Below are positions 53,156 through 61,452 of a stretch of 64,000 bases of DNA, piece after piece. The stretch's first letter is position 1, and every line of letters starts with the position of its first letter. Origin of the DNA: Microbacterium sp. Leaf151 (GTDB lineage Bacteria; Actinomycetota; Actinomycetes; Actinomycetales; Microbacteriaceae). The notes below the pieces were generated by a model. It worked only from the letters and a program-made list of their open reading frames with translations. It was not told the DNA's origin and did no database searches. The translations under genes and the position numbers were made by a program. The stretch is taken from the NCBI RefSeq assembly GCF_001424225.1, contig NZ_LMOR01000001.1, positions 377,427 to 441,426 of the forward strand, written 5' to 3'.

Positions 53156-54769
53156 CTACGCCCCCACCGCCTCGGCGACCACCTCCGCCTCGGCCGTACC
53201 GCCGCCGCGCAACTCCTCGGCGAGGCGACGCGCACCGCGCACCGCGATCGCGACACTCGTGAGCGTCGGGTTCATCGTGTTGGCGGTCGGGATGAGGCCG
53301 TTGCCACCCACGAGGAGGTTGTCGAAGCCCCACACCCGTGAGTACGGGTCGGCCACCGACGTCTCGGGGTCGGTGCCGGCGCGCATCGTGCCCATGTAGT
53401 GCAGGCTCGAACCGTTCGGCAGCAGCCGCGGGTCGGCGACGAACGTGCCGAGCGCGTGCCCGGCACGTCGCAGGCGCTCGGTGGCCTGGGCGATCTCGGC
53501 ATCCTCCCGCTCGGTGAGGGCGTACTCGATCGTGAAGTTCGGCAGTCCGCGGTAGTCGAGCTCGTCGTCGCTGAACGTGACGCCGTCTTCGACCCGCGGA
53601 AACTTGCGCACGCCGAAGCCCATGTTGACGTACCCCCAGCGGTTGCCGGCTGCCGGGTGGGCGGGGTCGAGCGCGAAGGGCGGATTCTCGGCGTACATGA
53701 TCTGCGCCGAGTACGGGTGATCGGGCTCGGAGAACGGGATGCGGTTGACCGCGGCGACGGGGTCGGCGGGGTTGGTCGCGCGACGGGCCAGCTCGCTCCG
53801 CAACTCGTCCTCCGTCACGAGAGCAGCCATGCGCTCGGCGTCCAGCGAGACGGTGCTGATGACGACGTGGTGCTCGGTGAGGTAGCGGCCCAGGGCCGCA
53901 GGACGGATGCCGGAGGCCCACAGCAGCTGCGGGGATCGGAAGGCGTCGGCGGCGACCACTAGGGCGTCCACCGCCACGAAGGACTCGTCGCGGGTGCGCA
54001 GGTCCTCGACGACGACGCCGCGCACGTGGGTGCCGTCGAGCTCGATCCGTCGCACCAGGGTGAGGTCGCGCAGCTCGAAACGCGCAGCGACGTCGGTGCC
54101 CGGCTCGATGAGGGGTCCCAGCACCGTGTCGGCGCCGGCCCAGCGCATCGACCCGTCGGGCTGCGGATCACCCGCGACCGGCAGGGTGCTGACGCCGTAG
54201 CCCTCGGGGAGTTCGGCTCCGAACTCGCGGTCGAGAAGGGTGCGGATCGCGGCCCCCACCGGTGAGTCCGAGAAAGCGGCGCTCTGGTGGTGCAGCAGTC
54301 CCTCGGCGGTCGAGACGAGGTCCTCCCACTCGTCGTCGTCGATGAAGTCGAGCTTCTCGCTGAACGCGGGACGCGGGATGGCGCACGTCCAGTGCGAGCC
54401 CTGGCCGCCGACGTTGGTCGCCGCGGCCGCGGCCGGGAAGGTGGGCGCGTGCGCGGAGCCCTCGGCGCCGAAGTCGAGCAGGTGCGTGCCCTGGCGCGCG
54501 GTGAACATGCCCTCCACGACGGCGGCGGCCGGGATGCCGAGGGACTCGCGGAAGTCACCGGCCTGCGGCCCCTGCGATCGTTCGCGGGCGCGCGCTTTCT
54601 CATCGGGGTCGGCGATGTTGCGCACGCTCTCGCCCGGGCGCTCGGTGACCTGCGGTCCCGCCTCGAACATGATCACGCGCGCATGCGGGATCGACTCCAG
54701 CAGCACTCGGGCGTAAGCGGAACCGATGGGGCCACTGCCGACGACGGCGATGGTGGGGGTGTCGGACAT
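53156..54769 (-). CDS. GMC-family flavin oxidoreductase (pyranose / C-glycoside oxidase-like)
   Basis: 537 residues. The FAD motif is VVGSGPIGSAYARVLLES near the N-terminus; the middle has TNVGGQGSHWTCAIPRPAF; the C-terminus has the catalytic His in SSLHYMGTMRAG, the FAD-site GFDNLLVGGNGLIPTANTMNPTLT and an Asn (NPTLTSVAIA) that pairs with the His. This is the pyranose-2-oxidase-like branch that includes the Microbacterium C-glycoside 3-oxidases. It probably oxidises a sugar hydroxyl of a glycoside or free sugar. AAGGAG precedes the ATG. It lies between an MFS transporter (16 bases) and a SnoaL-like gene. The exact substrate is not deducible. Confidence 0.88.
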   Translation of the reverse strand: MSDTPTIAVVGSGPIGSAYARVLLESIPHARVIMFEAGPQVTERPGESVRNIADPDEKARARERSQGPQAGDFRESLGIPAAAVVEGMFTARQGTHLLDFGAEGSAHAPTFPAAAAATNVGGQGSHWTCAIPRPAFSEKLDFIDDDEWEDLVSTAEGLLHHQSAAFSDSPVGAAIRTLLDREFGAELPEGYGVSTLPVAGDPQPDGSMRWAGADTVLGPLIEPGTDVAARFELRDLTLVRRIELDGTHVRGVVVEDLRTRDESFVAVDALVVAADAFRSPQLLWASGIRPAALGRYLTEHHVVISTVSLDAERMAALVTEDELRSELARRATNPADPVAAVNRIPFSEPDHPYSAQIMYAENPPFALDPAHPAAGNRWGYVNMGFGVRKFPRVEDGVTFSDDELDYRGLPNFTIEYALTEREDAEIAQATERLRRAGHALGTFVADPRLLPNGSSLHYMGTMRAGTDPETSVADPYSRVWGFDNLLVGGNGLIPTANTMNPTLTSVAIAVRGARRLAEELRGGGTAEAEVVAEAVGA

Positions 54770-54785
54770 GGTCTCTCCTTCGAGG

Positions 54786-56285
54786 TCAGGCGGGCTGACG
54801 GTCAGCGTCGGACGGGGTGGGAAGCGGGGCCGTCGTCTCGTCGGAGAGGCGCCCCGCGGGCAGGGAGAGGGCGATGACGACGCCGCAGGCGTAGACGATC
54901 GCGAGCCCCAGGAAGACGGGCGCGAACACGTCGTGGTAGACCGCGGCCACCTCGGCCTGCACACCCGCGGAGGCGCCGCGCACCGCCGCGGGGGTCAGGG
55001 TGTCGGCATCCACTCCACCGGGGAGGTTCGCTGCGACGCCGAACCCGACGACGCCGCCGATCACCGCGGTGCCGACGGCCGAGCCGACCTGGCGCACGAG
55101 GTTCGTGGTTGCCGTGACGGCGCCGAGGTCGGAGCGCGCGGCGGCGCTCTGGACGACGGCGAAGATGAGGTTCATGAACGACCCCGTGCCGATGCCGACG
55201 GTCGCCATGACGACCATCGGCACCCACAGGGGCGCCCCCACCGGGAGCGCGGCCATCACGCCGAGACCCACCGCACCGAGAGCGGTGCCGATGATCGGGT
55301 AGGCGCGGTAGCGGCCGGACCGGCTCACGAGCCACCCGGTGAGCAGGTTGCTCACGAGCATGCCGAGCACGGTCGCGATGGGGACCAGTCCCGACACCGT
55401 CGCGGTGGTGCGATAGGCCATCTGGACGTACGTGGGGACGTACGCCACGACCGCGAACAGCCCGGCCCCGATGATGAGCGAGAGCCCCAGGCAGGCCAGG
55501 ATCGTGCGGTTGCGGAAGATCCGCGGCGGCAGGATCGGCTCGATCGCGCGCCGCTCGATGAGAACGAGGGCCAGGATGCCGACGATCGCCACCGCCGCGC
55601 AGGCGAATGCCACGGGCCGGAGCGCCTCGTCGCCGATCCAGGTCACGGCCAGCACGAGCGCGAGGAGGGCTCCGGTGAAGACCACCGAGCCGGGGATGTC
55701 GAACCGCGGGTGCGCGCCGCCGGGGAGGCGCGGGAGGGCGATCAGCGCGAGCGAGAGGGCCACGAGACCCACGGGGATGTTGATCCAGAACACCCACGAC
55801 CAGCCCCAGTAGTCGGTGATGAGACCGCCGACGACGGGCCCCACGACGATGGCGACGGGGAACGCGGCGCCGATGATCGCCATGTAGCGCGGACGCTGTC
55901 GGGGGCTGGTGACGCGCGCGATGATCGTCTGCGACATGAGCTGGATGCCGGCCGAGCCGAGGCCCTGCAGGACGCGGGCGGCGATCAGCCAGCCGAGGTC
56001 GGGCGCGAAGCCGCACAGCAGGGAAGCGACGAGGAAGGCCACGATCGACACGAGGAACACGCGACGCGGCCCGACGATGTCGCCGAGCTTGCCCAGCACG
56101 GGCAGCATCGCGGTCGCGGCCAGCGTGTAGCCGACCATGATCCAGCTCATGTGCTCGAGCGCGCCGAGATCGCCCGCGATCGTGGCGAGGGAGGTCGAGA
56201 CGACGGTGTGGTCGAGGGCGCCGAGGAACGACACCGTGAGCAGGGCCGCGACGAGGATGCGAACGCGGGCAGGAGAGAGAGTCAT
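54786..56285 (-). CDS. MFS transporter, DHA2 (EmrB/QacA) type with 14 helices
   Basis: 499 residues with about 14 membrane segments. Motif A is GKLGDIVGPRRVF, motif C GAAFPVAIVVGPVVGGLITDYWGWSWVFWINIPVG, and LDHTVVSTSLATI at helix 1 carries the acidic residue typical of DHA2 drug/proton antiporters. A promoter with an excellent -10 lies at 56386-56413, which rules out the longer ATG at 56390 and supports ATG 56283-56285 with a leader of about 95 bases. It heads an operon with the GMC oxidoreductase and SnoaL-like gene, so it may move the substrate or product of that enzyme rather than a drug. Confidence 0.92.
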   Translation of the reverse strand: MTLSPARVRILVAALLTVSFLGALDHTVVSTSLATIAGDLGALEHMSWIMVGYTLAATAMLPVLGKLGDIVGPRRVFLVSIVAFLVASLLCGFAPDLGWLIAARVLQGLGSAGIQLMSQTIIARVTSPRQRPRYMAIIGAAFPVAIVVGPVVGGLITDYWGWSWVFWINIPVGLVALSLALIALPRLPGGAHPRFDIPGSVVFTGALLALVLAVTWIGDEALRPVAFACAAVAIVGILALVLIERRAIEPILPPRIFRNRTILACLGLSLIIGAGLFAVVAYVPTYVQMAYRTTATVSGLVPIATVLGMLVSNLLTGWLVSRSGRYRAYPIIGTALGAVGLGVMAALPVGAPLWVPMVVMATVGIGTGSFMNLIFAVVQSAAARSDLGAVTATTNLVRQVGSAVGTAVIGGVVGFGVAANLPGGVDADTLTPAAVRGASAGVQAEVAAVYHDVFAPVFLGLAIVYACGVVIALSLPAGRLSDETTAPLPTPSDADRQPA

Positions 56286-56385
56286 CGGCGGGGCGCCCGT
56301 ACGACCGGGCGATCGACGCGACCGGATGTGCCGCTCCGGCTTCCTCACCGGGCGAACGGACCCGATGGGCCCCGACGTCGGTTCC

Positions 56386-56413
56386 ATCATACCCGACTTA
56401 TGTCGGTTTTCAA
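56386..56413 (-). promoter_or_regulatory. Promoter of the MFS-GMC-SnoaL operon with an internal palindrome
   Basis: On the minus strand TTGAAA (56408-56413) and TATGAT (56386-56391) are 16 bases apart. An inverted repeat ACCCGAC-TTAT-GTCGGTT (56391-56408, plus strand) fills the spacer, a classic repressor position. No regulator gene is adjacent. Confidence 0.75.
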
Positions 56414-56495
56414 CATTACGGATGCCGCGACATCAACCCGACACGCGCGGCAACCTCCGGCCCGCGCCCGCCTCCCTGGTCACGGTCCGCCGATG

Positions 56496-57854
56496 TCAGG
56501 ACCGGATCGTGGACCGGATGGGTGACCGGGCGTTGCTCGCTGCCCGAGAAGAATGACCGGGTACTGAGGCGTGAGCGACGTGGTCGCGACGGCGGCCTCC
56601 CGCGATCACCTCCCGCAGTCGTTGTTCGAACCCCTCGAGGTCGAACAGCCCCGTCTCGTCGCGGACGACGACGTGCAGGCAGTCCCGGACGGGGGCGATC
56701 TCCGCCCACACCCCCAGCGGCAGGCGCAGGTGCGCCGCCATCCCCCCGACGAAGGTGTCGTCGTCCACGCGTGGCATCAGCGTCTCGGCGACGGCGACCT
56801 CGGTCGTCGTCAGCGAGACGTGGATCTCGAGGGGCACCCGTGGCGTGGCGCCCCGCAAGCGCCGAGCGGCACCGGGATGCCGAACGGTGTTCTTCAGCGT
56901 GCTGAGCGCGGTGGCGAGCAACCAGGCGACGGGCGTCCCCGACTTGCTCACGGCCGAGATGCGCTCGGCCAGGGCGGTCGCACTCCAGTCGTCGACCAGC
57001 AGGCGCCCCATGGGCAGGGACGGCGCGAAGTTCCCCTCGACGGCGACCCCCTTCTCCACCCAGCGACGGGCGTCGACGGGGACCACCACACGGAAGTCGG
57101 CATCCTGCCGGAGGCTGTCGCGGAGGCACCGCAGAACCAGGCTCGCGGATTTCACGGACAGCGGCGGGCGCGCCGGGCGCTTTCCCTCGTCGGCCTTCTC
57201 GGGTGTGTTTGCGATCATGCGCACCAGGTCGGCGGGGAGGACCATCGACACCATCCGTGTCCGCTCGATCGACTCGGCCTTGGTCAGTGTGCGCGAGAGC
57301 TGATAGCCGGTCTCGGTCTGCGCGTTCCGCGTGCGGAAGATCTCTCGAGCGGACCGGATGCCGCTCACCCCCTGCAGCCCGAACTTCTTCATCGCCGCGC
57401 GCAGGGGCGTCTTCGCCCACGGCAGGGCGGCGCGGGTGTCCGCTCCGGGGGCGCCGAGCTTCTCCAACACCAGATTCACCACGAATGTCGCGCCGGTGCC
57501 GTCGAACAGGCTGTGCGAGAACTCCATCGCGAGCATCCCGTCCGCGACGAACAGCCGCACCGGCAACTCTCCGGGTCGGAACTGTCTTTCCAGCACGAGG
57601 GTGGCCAGGGCCGAGCGGTCGAGGGCCGGTTCCACCCGCTCGACGGAGCGCGCAGCCGCCACGAGGGCGGCGCTCTCGTTGACGCGCCGCCACCGCCGAC
57701 CGCGGGTGCGTACGCGGTGCAACACCGCACCGCGGGGAGAACGCAGCACGTCCTCCAACGCGGTGAGCGCCCGCTCCGGGGTGAGGCCGACGAGGGGCCC
57801 GACCATGAAGCAATTGAGGAGGTCGTCGTACCCGAGGTTCCGCAGCCCGCTCAT
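56496..57854 (-). CDS. Stand-alone condensation-fold acyltransferase (WS/DGAT or PapA-like)
   Basis: 452 residues, start ATG 57852-57854. The active-site motif is AMEFSHSLFDGTGATFVVNLVLEKLG with HxxxDG. The C-terminal half has RVVVPVDARRWVEKGVAVEGNFAPSLPMGRL, resembling the second half of the chloramphenicol-acetyltransferase/condensation superfamily, and a late EIHVSLTTTEVAV. Enzymes of this class esterify alcohols or lipids from acyl-CoA or carrier-bound acyl groups. No NRPS or PKS gene is nearby. It stands alone, facing the MFS operon's upstream side. The substrate is unknown. Confidence 0.75.
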   Translation of the reverse strand: MSGLRNLGYDDLLNCFMVGPLVGLTPERALTALEDVLRSPRGAVLHRVRTRGRRWRRVNESAALVAAARSVERVEPALDRSALATLVLERQFRPGELPVRLFVADGMLAMEFSHSLFDGTGATFVVNLVLEKLGAPGADTRAALPWAKTPLRAAMKKFGLQGVSGIRSAREIFRTRNAQTETGYQLSRTLTKAESIERTRMVSMVLPADLVRMIANTPEKADEGKRPARPPLSVKSASLVLRCLRDSLRQDADFRVVVPVDARRWVEKGVAVEGNFAPSLPMGRLLVDDWSATALAERISAVSKSGTPVAWLLATALSTLKNTVRHPGAARRLRGATPRVPLEIHVSLTTTEVAVAETLMPRVDDDTFVGGMAAHLRLPLGVWAEIAPVRDCLHVVVRDETGLFDLEGFEQRLREVIAGGRRRDHVAHASVPGHSSRAASNARSPIRSTIRS

Positions 57855-58295
57855 GCGCGTCCGCCGAGTGGTGCGACCTGCACTCCCCGCGCGACGTGGT
57901 CCCCCACGCGCGTCTCGACCGTCGATCCGAAATTCCTCACGCCTGCTCCTCATAACGGCCGCCGGTTGCGCTCGGGCGCGACGCATCGAGGCCGCATGAC
58001 GAAACGGCCTCGGCGCCGTCGACGTGAGCGTCAGCGTCCGCTGAGCGATCCGCCGACGCGGCCCGGTTCTTCCCTGCCGCAGCGAACGACGGATCTTCGA
58101 CTCACGGCTCAGCGAGAGTAAGCGCCGGAACAGCACCTCAAGACGTCGGCGGAGGTCCCTTCTCCCGATGCTCACGGAAAACTCGGAGAACCTTGACGAT
58201 GGCTTCGCATCGTCGACGCCGGAGGGTCCGGACGCAGCCGGGCGAGGCGGCACACGCCACGGGCGGGCAGTGCCTGCCGGGGAGACCGGGGGTGC
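57855..58295. other. 441-base region without a recognised gene
   Basis: No credible coding region. A 41-codon Arg-rich frame at 57996-58121 lacks start signals. Two small hairpins are visible: GAGGCCG/CGGCCTC around 57988-58011, and GACGATG (58195-58201) with CATCGTC (58208-58214), the latter a possible terminator of the catabolic operon ending at 58296. Confidence 0.6.
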
Positions 58296-59267
58296 TTATC
58301 GCGACCGCGCCCGCGACCGGGTGCGCGCCCGCGCGACCGGCGGTGCCGCCACGCGCGGGCCGACCACGTTGACGACCTCGCCGACGCCCTCGATCACCAG
58401 CCGTACCTCGTCGCCGGGTTCGAGGGGTCGCGGGTCGAGGGCGCCGCGACGGCCCCACAGCTCGCCGAGGCAGCCCCCGTTTCCGACCGTGCCCGAGCCG
58501 AGCACGTCACCCGGGACCACGACCGAGTTCCGAGCGGCGTAGGCGACCAGCTCAGGGAAGGGCCAGCCCATGTTCGACACGAGGTCGTGCCCGATGAGCT
58601 CGCCGTTGACGAACAGCTCGGCGCGGACGGCCAGGAAGCCGTCGTCGTCGAGATACGGCTCCAGCTCGTCGGCCGTCACGATCCACGGGCCCAGGGTCAT
58701 CGCGAAATCCTTGCCCTTGGCGGGGCCCAGGCGCACCTTCATCTCGCGCGACTGCAGGTCTCGTGCCGACCAGTCGTTCATGACGGTGTACCCGAAGATG
58801 TGGGATGCCGCGGCTGCGGCATCCAGATTCTCGCCGTCGGAGCCGGGCACCGCGCCGATGACCACGGCGAGCTCCAGCTCGACGTCGAGGCGCTGGGTCT
58901 CGGGGATGGCCACGACCTCACCGGTCGCCCGCACGGTGTGCGGATTGGTGAAGTAGAACGTCGGCGCCTCGTACCACTCGGGAACGACCTCGCTCTTGCC
59001 GTCGACCGAGGCGCTCACGCCCTCGACGTGCTCCTCGAAGGCGACGAAATCGCGGATGGAGGCGGGCACGAGCGGCGCGAGCAGGCGTACCGCGTCGAGC
59101 GGCCTCGCCGCCGCACGCTCGCGGCGGGCGAACAGCGCCGACGCCGCCGGGAGCCCCTGCGCGAGAACCTCGGCCACCCGCAGCCCGTTGGGGAACGGCA
59201 CGACCTCGGAGCCGTCGACGAACCCCTCGCCCACGTCGGCGCCGTCGACCCAGCGCGCGATCCTCAC
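58296..59267 (-). CDS. Fumarylacetoacetate hydrolase (FAH)-family protein
   Basis: 323 residues, start GTG 59265-59267. The FAH catalytic domain has metal ligands in LDVELELAVVIG (ExE) and NDWSARDLQ (Asp), with GPAKGKDFAMTLGPW and the terminal GSGTVGNGGCLGELWG. Members hydrolyse acylpyruvates or isomerise/hydrate 2-oxo-dienoates in aromatic degradation. A basic Arg-rich tail (ARTRSRARSR) is unusual. It overlaps the amidohydrolase stop by four bases and is the last gene of the catabolic operon. Confidence 0.9.
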   Translation of the reverse strand: MRIARWVDGADVGEGFVDGSEVVPFPNGLRVAEVLAQGLPAASALFARRERAAARPLDAVRLLAPLVPASIRDFVAFEEHVEGVSASVDGKSEVVPEWYEAPTFYFTNPHTVRATGEVVAIPETQRLDVELELAVVIGAVPGSDGENLDAAAAASHIFGYTVMNDWSARDLQSREMKVRLGPAKGKDFAMTLGPWIVTADELEPYLDDDGFLAVRAELFVNGELIGHDLVSNMGWPFPELVAYAARNSVVVPGDVLGSGTVGNGGCLGELWGRRGALDPRPLEPGDEVRLVIEGVGEVVNVVGPRVAAPPVARARTRSRARSR

Positions 59268-60289
59268 GCGTGCACCCGGGTGCGCAGCAGCTCGGCGGCG
59301 TTGGCTCCCAGGATGCCGGTCACGTGGCTCTCCGCCAGTCCCGCGCCCCGCACGAACGCGACCGGGTCGTCGAGACCCATGTCGAACGGGAAGTCGCTGC
59401 CCAGCAAAACCCGGTCGGCGCCGGCGACCTCCACGAGCCAGCGCAGGGCGCGCTCGTCGTGCACGACGGTGTCGAACCAGATCCTGGTCAGGTAGGTCGA
59501 GGGCGCATGGGCGCAGCCGCGCGCCTCGGGGCGCACCTTCCAGGCCCGGTCGGAGCGGCCGATCGCGGTCGGCAGGTACCCGCCCCCGTGCGCGGCGACG
59601 AGGCGGAGTCCCGGATGCCGGTCGAGCACGCCCGCGAAGATGAGGTGCGACAGCGCGACGGCGTTCTCGGTCGGCTGGCCGACCGTGTTCGACAGGTAGA
59701 AGCGGTCGAGCCGCTCGTCGAGCGAGCAGCCGAAGGGGTGCAGGAATACCACGGCGCGCAGTTCGGCCGCCCGCGCCCAGAAGGGCTCGAGTCGCTCGTC
59801 GCTGAGTTCGACCTCGCCCGCGAAGGAGGAGATCTCCACGCCCGCGAGCCCTCGGCCGAGCACGGCGTCATCGAGCGCGTCGACGACGAGGTGCGGGTGC
59901 TGCAGCGGCACGACCCCGAGCCCGACGAGACGGTCGGGGGCCTGGGCGACGTGCTCGGCGATGAGGCGGTTCGCTTCCCCCGAGGCCCAGGTCGCGAGAC
60001 CCTCGTTCGCCCACGGATAGAAGTGGTTCGGCGAGGGGCTCACCCACTGCCGGTCCACGCCCTGGGCGTCCATGGCTTCGAGCCGCGCACGCACGTCGGT
60101 CAGGCGCGGGAACCGCTCACCGATCATGCGCCCCGACGCCTGGAGGCTCGCGAGGCCGTTGCGCCGCAGCTCGAGGTCGGCCGCGGCCTGCACCTCTTCG
60201 GGGACGCGGCGCTCCACCTCCGCGTGCAGGCCGGGCATGAGCAGGTGGGCGTGGACGTCGGTGACCTCACCCTGCGTCGGAGTGCTCAT
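59264..60289 (-). CDS. Amidohydrolase-2 family protein (ACMSD / resorcylate decarboxylase-like)
   Basis: 341 residues in the TIM-barrel metal-dependent hydrolase fold. Metal ligands are VHAHLLMPG (HxH), VFLHPFG and VAAHGGGYLP (His), and the Asp of LLGSDFPFDMG. LVGLGVVPLQHPHLVVDAL and NHFYPWANEG are typical of the aminocarboxymuconate-semialdehyde decarboxylase group, which removes carboxyl groups from ring-cleavage products or aromatic acids. It overlaps the monooxygenase and FAH genes by four bases each. A decarboxylation step in a meta-cleavage route is likely. Confidence 0.9.
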   Translation of the reverse strand: MSTPTQGEVTDVHAHLLMPGLHAEVERRVPEEVQAAADLELRRNGLASLQASGRMIGERFPRLTDVRARLEAMDAQGVDRQWVSPSPNHFYPWANEGLATWASGEANRLIAEHVAQAPDRLVGLGVVPLQHPHLVVDALDDAVLGRGLAGVEISSFAGEVELSDERLEPFWARAAELRAVVFLHPFGCSLDERLDRFYLSNTVGQPTENAVALSHLIFAGVLDRHPGLRLVAAHGGGYLPTAIGRSDRAWKVRPEARGCAHAPSTYLTRIWFDTVVHDERALRWLVEVAGADRVLLGSDFPFDMGLDDPVAFVRGAGLAESHVTGILGANAAELLRTRVHA

Positions 60290-61419
60290 GCGCGGGCCGC
60301 CGTGAGCTGCGCGACCCCGAACATGAGTCCACCCATGTCGGCGTCGCGGACGCCGTCGAGCTGCCACTGGCCGAGCTGCACCGAGGCGTCGACGATGGCG
60401 GCCGCGCGCGCCACGCGCCGCTCGTGGAACGCGTCCCAGAGCGCCTGGTCGACGGCATCCCGGTTCACGAGGAGCTCGCTGAGCACGGCCGCGTCCTCGA
60501 GGCCCTGGGCCGCGCCCTGCGCGATGGTCGGCGGGCAGCTGTGCGCGGCGTCGCCGATGACCACGGCGCGGCCGCGGTTCCACGGGGCGTCGACGAGGTG
60601 CCGCGTGAACCAGGTGTAGTTGGCGTCGGCACCGGCCTCGATGTCGGCGCGGATGTGGTTCCACGGACCGTCGTAGGCGCGGGACTGCTCGACCATGATC
60701 CGGCGGGCCTCCTCGGACGAGACGTGCGAGCGGTCCTGGGCCGCCTCGACGAGGAACGCGTACATGGTGTCGTCGCCGGTGGGCGTGTAACCGGCGATGT
60801 ACATCGGACCGCCGTAGTACAGCTCGCTGCGGTCGACGTCGGGCGGGAGCGAGACGAACGTGCGCCAGATCCCCATGCCGGTCTGCTCGGGGGTGACATG
60901 GATGCCGATCATCTCGCGCACGGCCGAGTGCAGGCCATCGGCGCCGACCAGCAGATCGAACGTGCCCGCCGGCTCGCCGTCGACCTCGATCGTGACGCCG
61001 TCGGGGGTCTCCGAGACGGCGGTGACGCGGCGGCCGAAGTGCACGCGCGCGCCGTTCGCCTCGGCTGCGGCCAGCAGGATGCGGGCGAGGTCGGGACGCG
61101 ACATGCCCATCGTGGAGGGGTAGTCGGGGCCGCCGGTCTTGAGGTCGGGGAGGGCGGCGACGACGGGCGCGCCGGGGCCGGGGGCACGCAGGTTCAGCCC
61201 CTCGAAGGCTTTTCCGGCAGCGGCGACCTCGTCCCAGACCCCGAGCTCGTCGAAGACGCGCAGGGCGTTGCCCTGCAGCGTGATGCCCGAACCGCGGGTG
61301 GACAGCGCGGGCTGGGCGTCGTAGAGGTCGACCTCTACGCCGGCCTTGCTGAGGAAGATGGCGGTGGCGAGGCCTGCGACGCCGGCTCCGGCGATCGCGA
61401 CTTTCTGAACGGCGGTCAT
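60286..61419 (-). CDS. FAD-dependent aromatic monooxygenase
   Basis: 377 residues. The dinucleotide fold VAIAGAGVAGLATAIFLSKAG opens the protein; DLLVGADGLHSAVR carries the DG motif and AVVIGDAAHSCPPTIAQGAAQGLEDA the GD motif of class A flavoprotein hydroxylases. The size and layout resemble salicylate or 3-hydroxybenzoate 6-hydroxylases. It would hydroxylate the aromatic ring with NAD(P)H and O2, preparing it for the dioxygenase encoded at the right edge. AGAGAGG precedes the ATG. The substrate cannot be fixed from sequence. Confidence 0.92.
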   Translation of the reverse strand: MTAVQKVAIAGAGVAGLATAIFLSKAGVEVDLYDAQPALSTRGSGITLQGNALRVFDELGVWDEVAAAGKAFEGLNLRAPGPGAPVVAALPDLKTGGPDYPSTMGMSRPDLARILLAAAEANGARVHFGRRVTAVSETPDGVTIEVDGEPAGTFDLLVGADGLHSAVREMIGIHVTPEQTGMGIWRTFVSLPPDVDRSELYYGGPMYIAGYTPTGDDTMYAFLVEAAQDRSHVSSEEARRIMVEQSRAYDGPWNHIRADIEAGADANYTWFTRHLVDAPWNRGRAVVIGDAAHSCPPTIAQGAAQGLEDAAVLSELLVNRDAVDQALWDAFHERRVARAAAIVDASVQLGQWQLDGVRDADMGGLMFGVAQLTAARA

Positions 61420-61452
61420 GTCAGAACCTCTCTGTTCTGGGACGGGGGTGGA

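Noticed and set aside
56286..56390. ATG 56390 as start of the MFS transporter
   Set aside because: It overlaps the -10 box TATGAT, so it would lie upstream of the transcript start; the extension is polar and Arg/Pro-rich with no family counterpart.
57996..58121. 41-residue Arg-rich small protein
   Set aside because: No ribosome-binding site or -10 geometry, extreme Arg content typical of random GC-rich frames.
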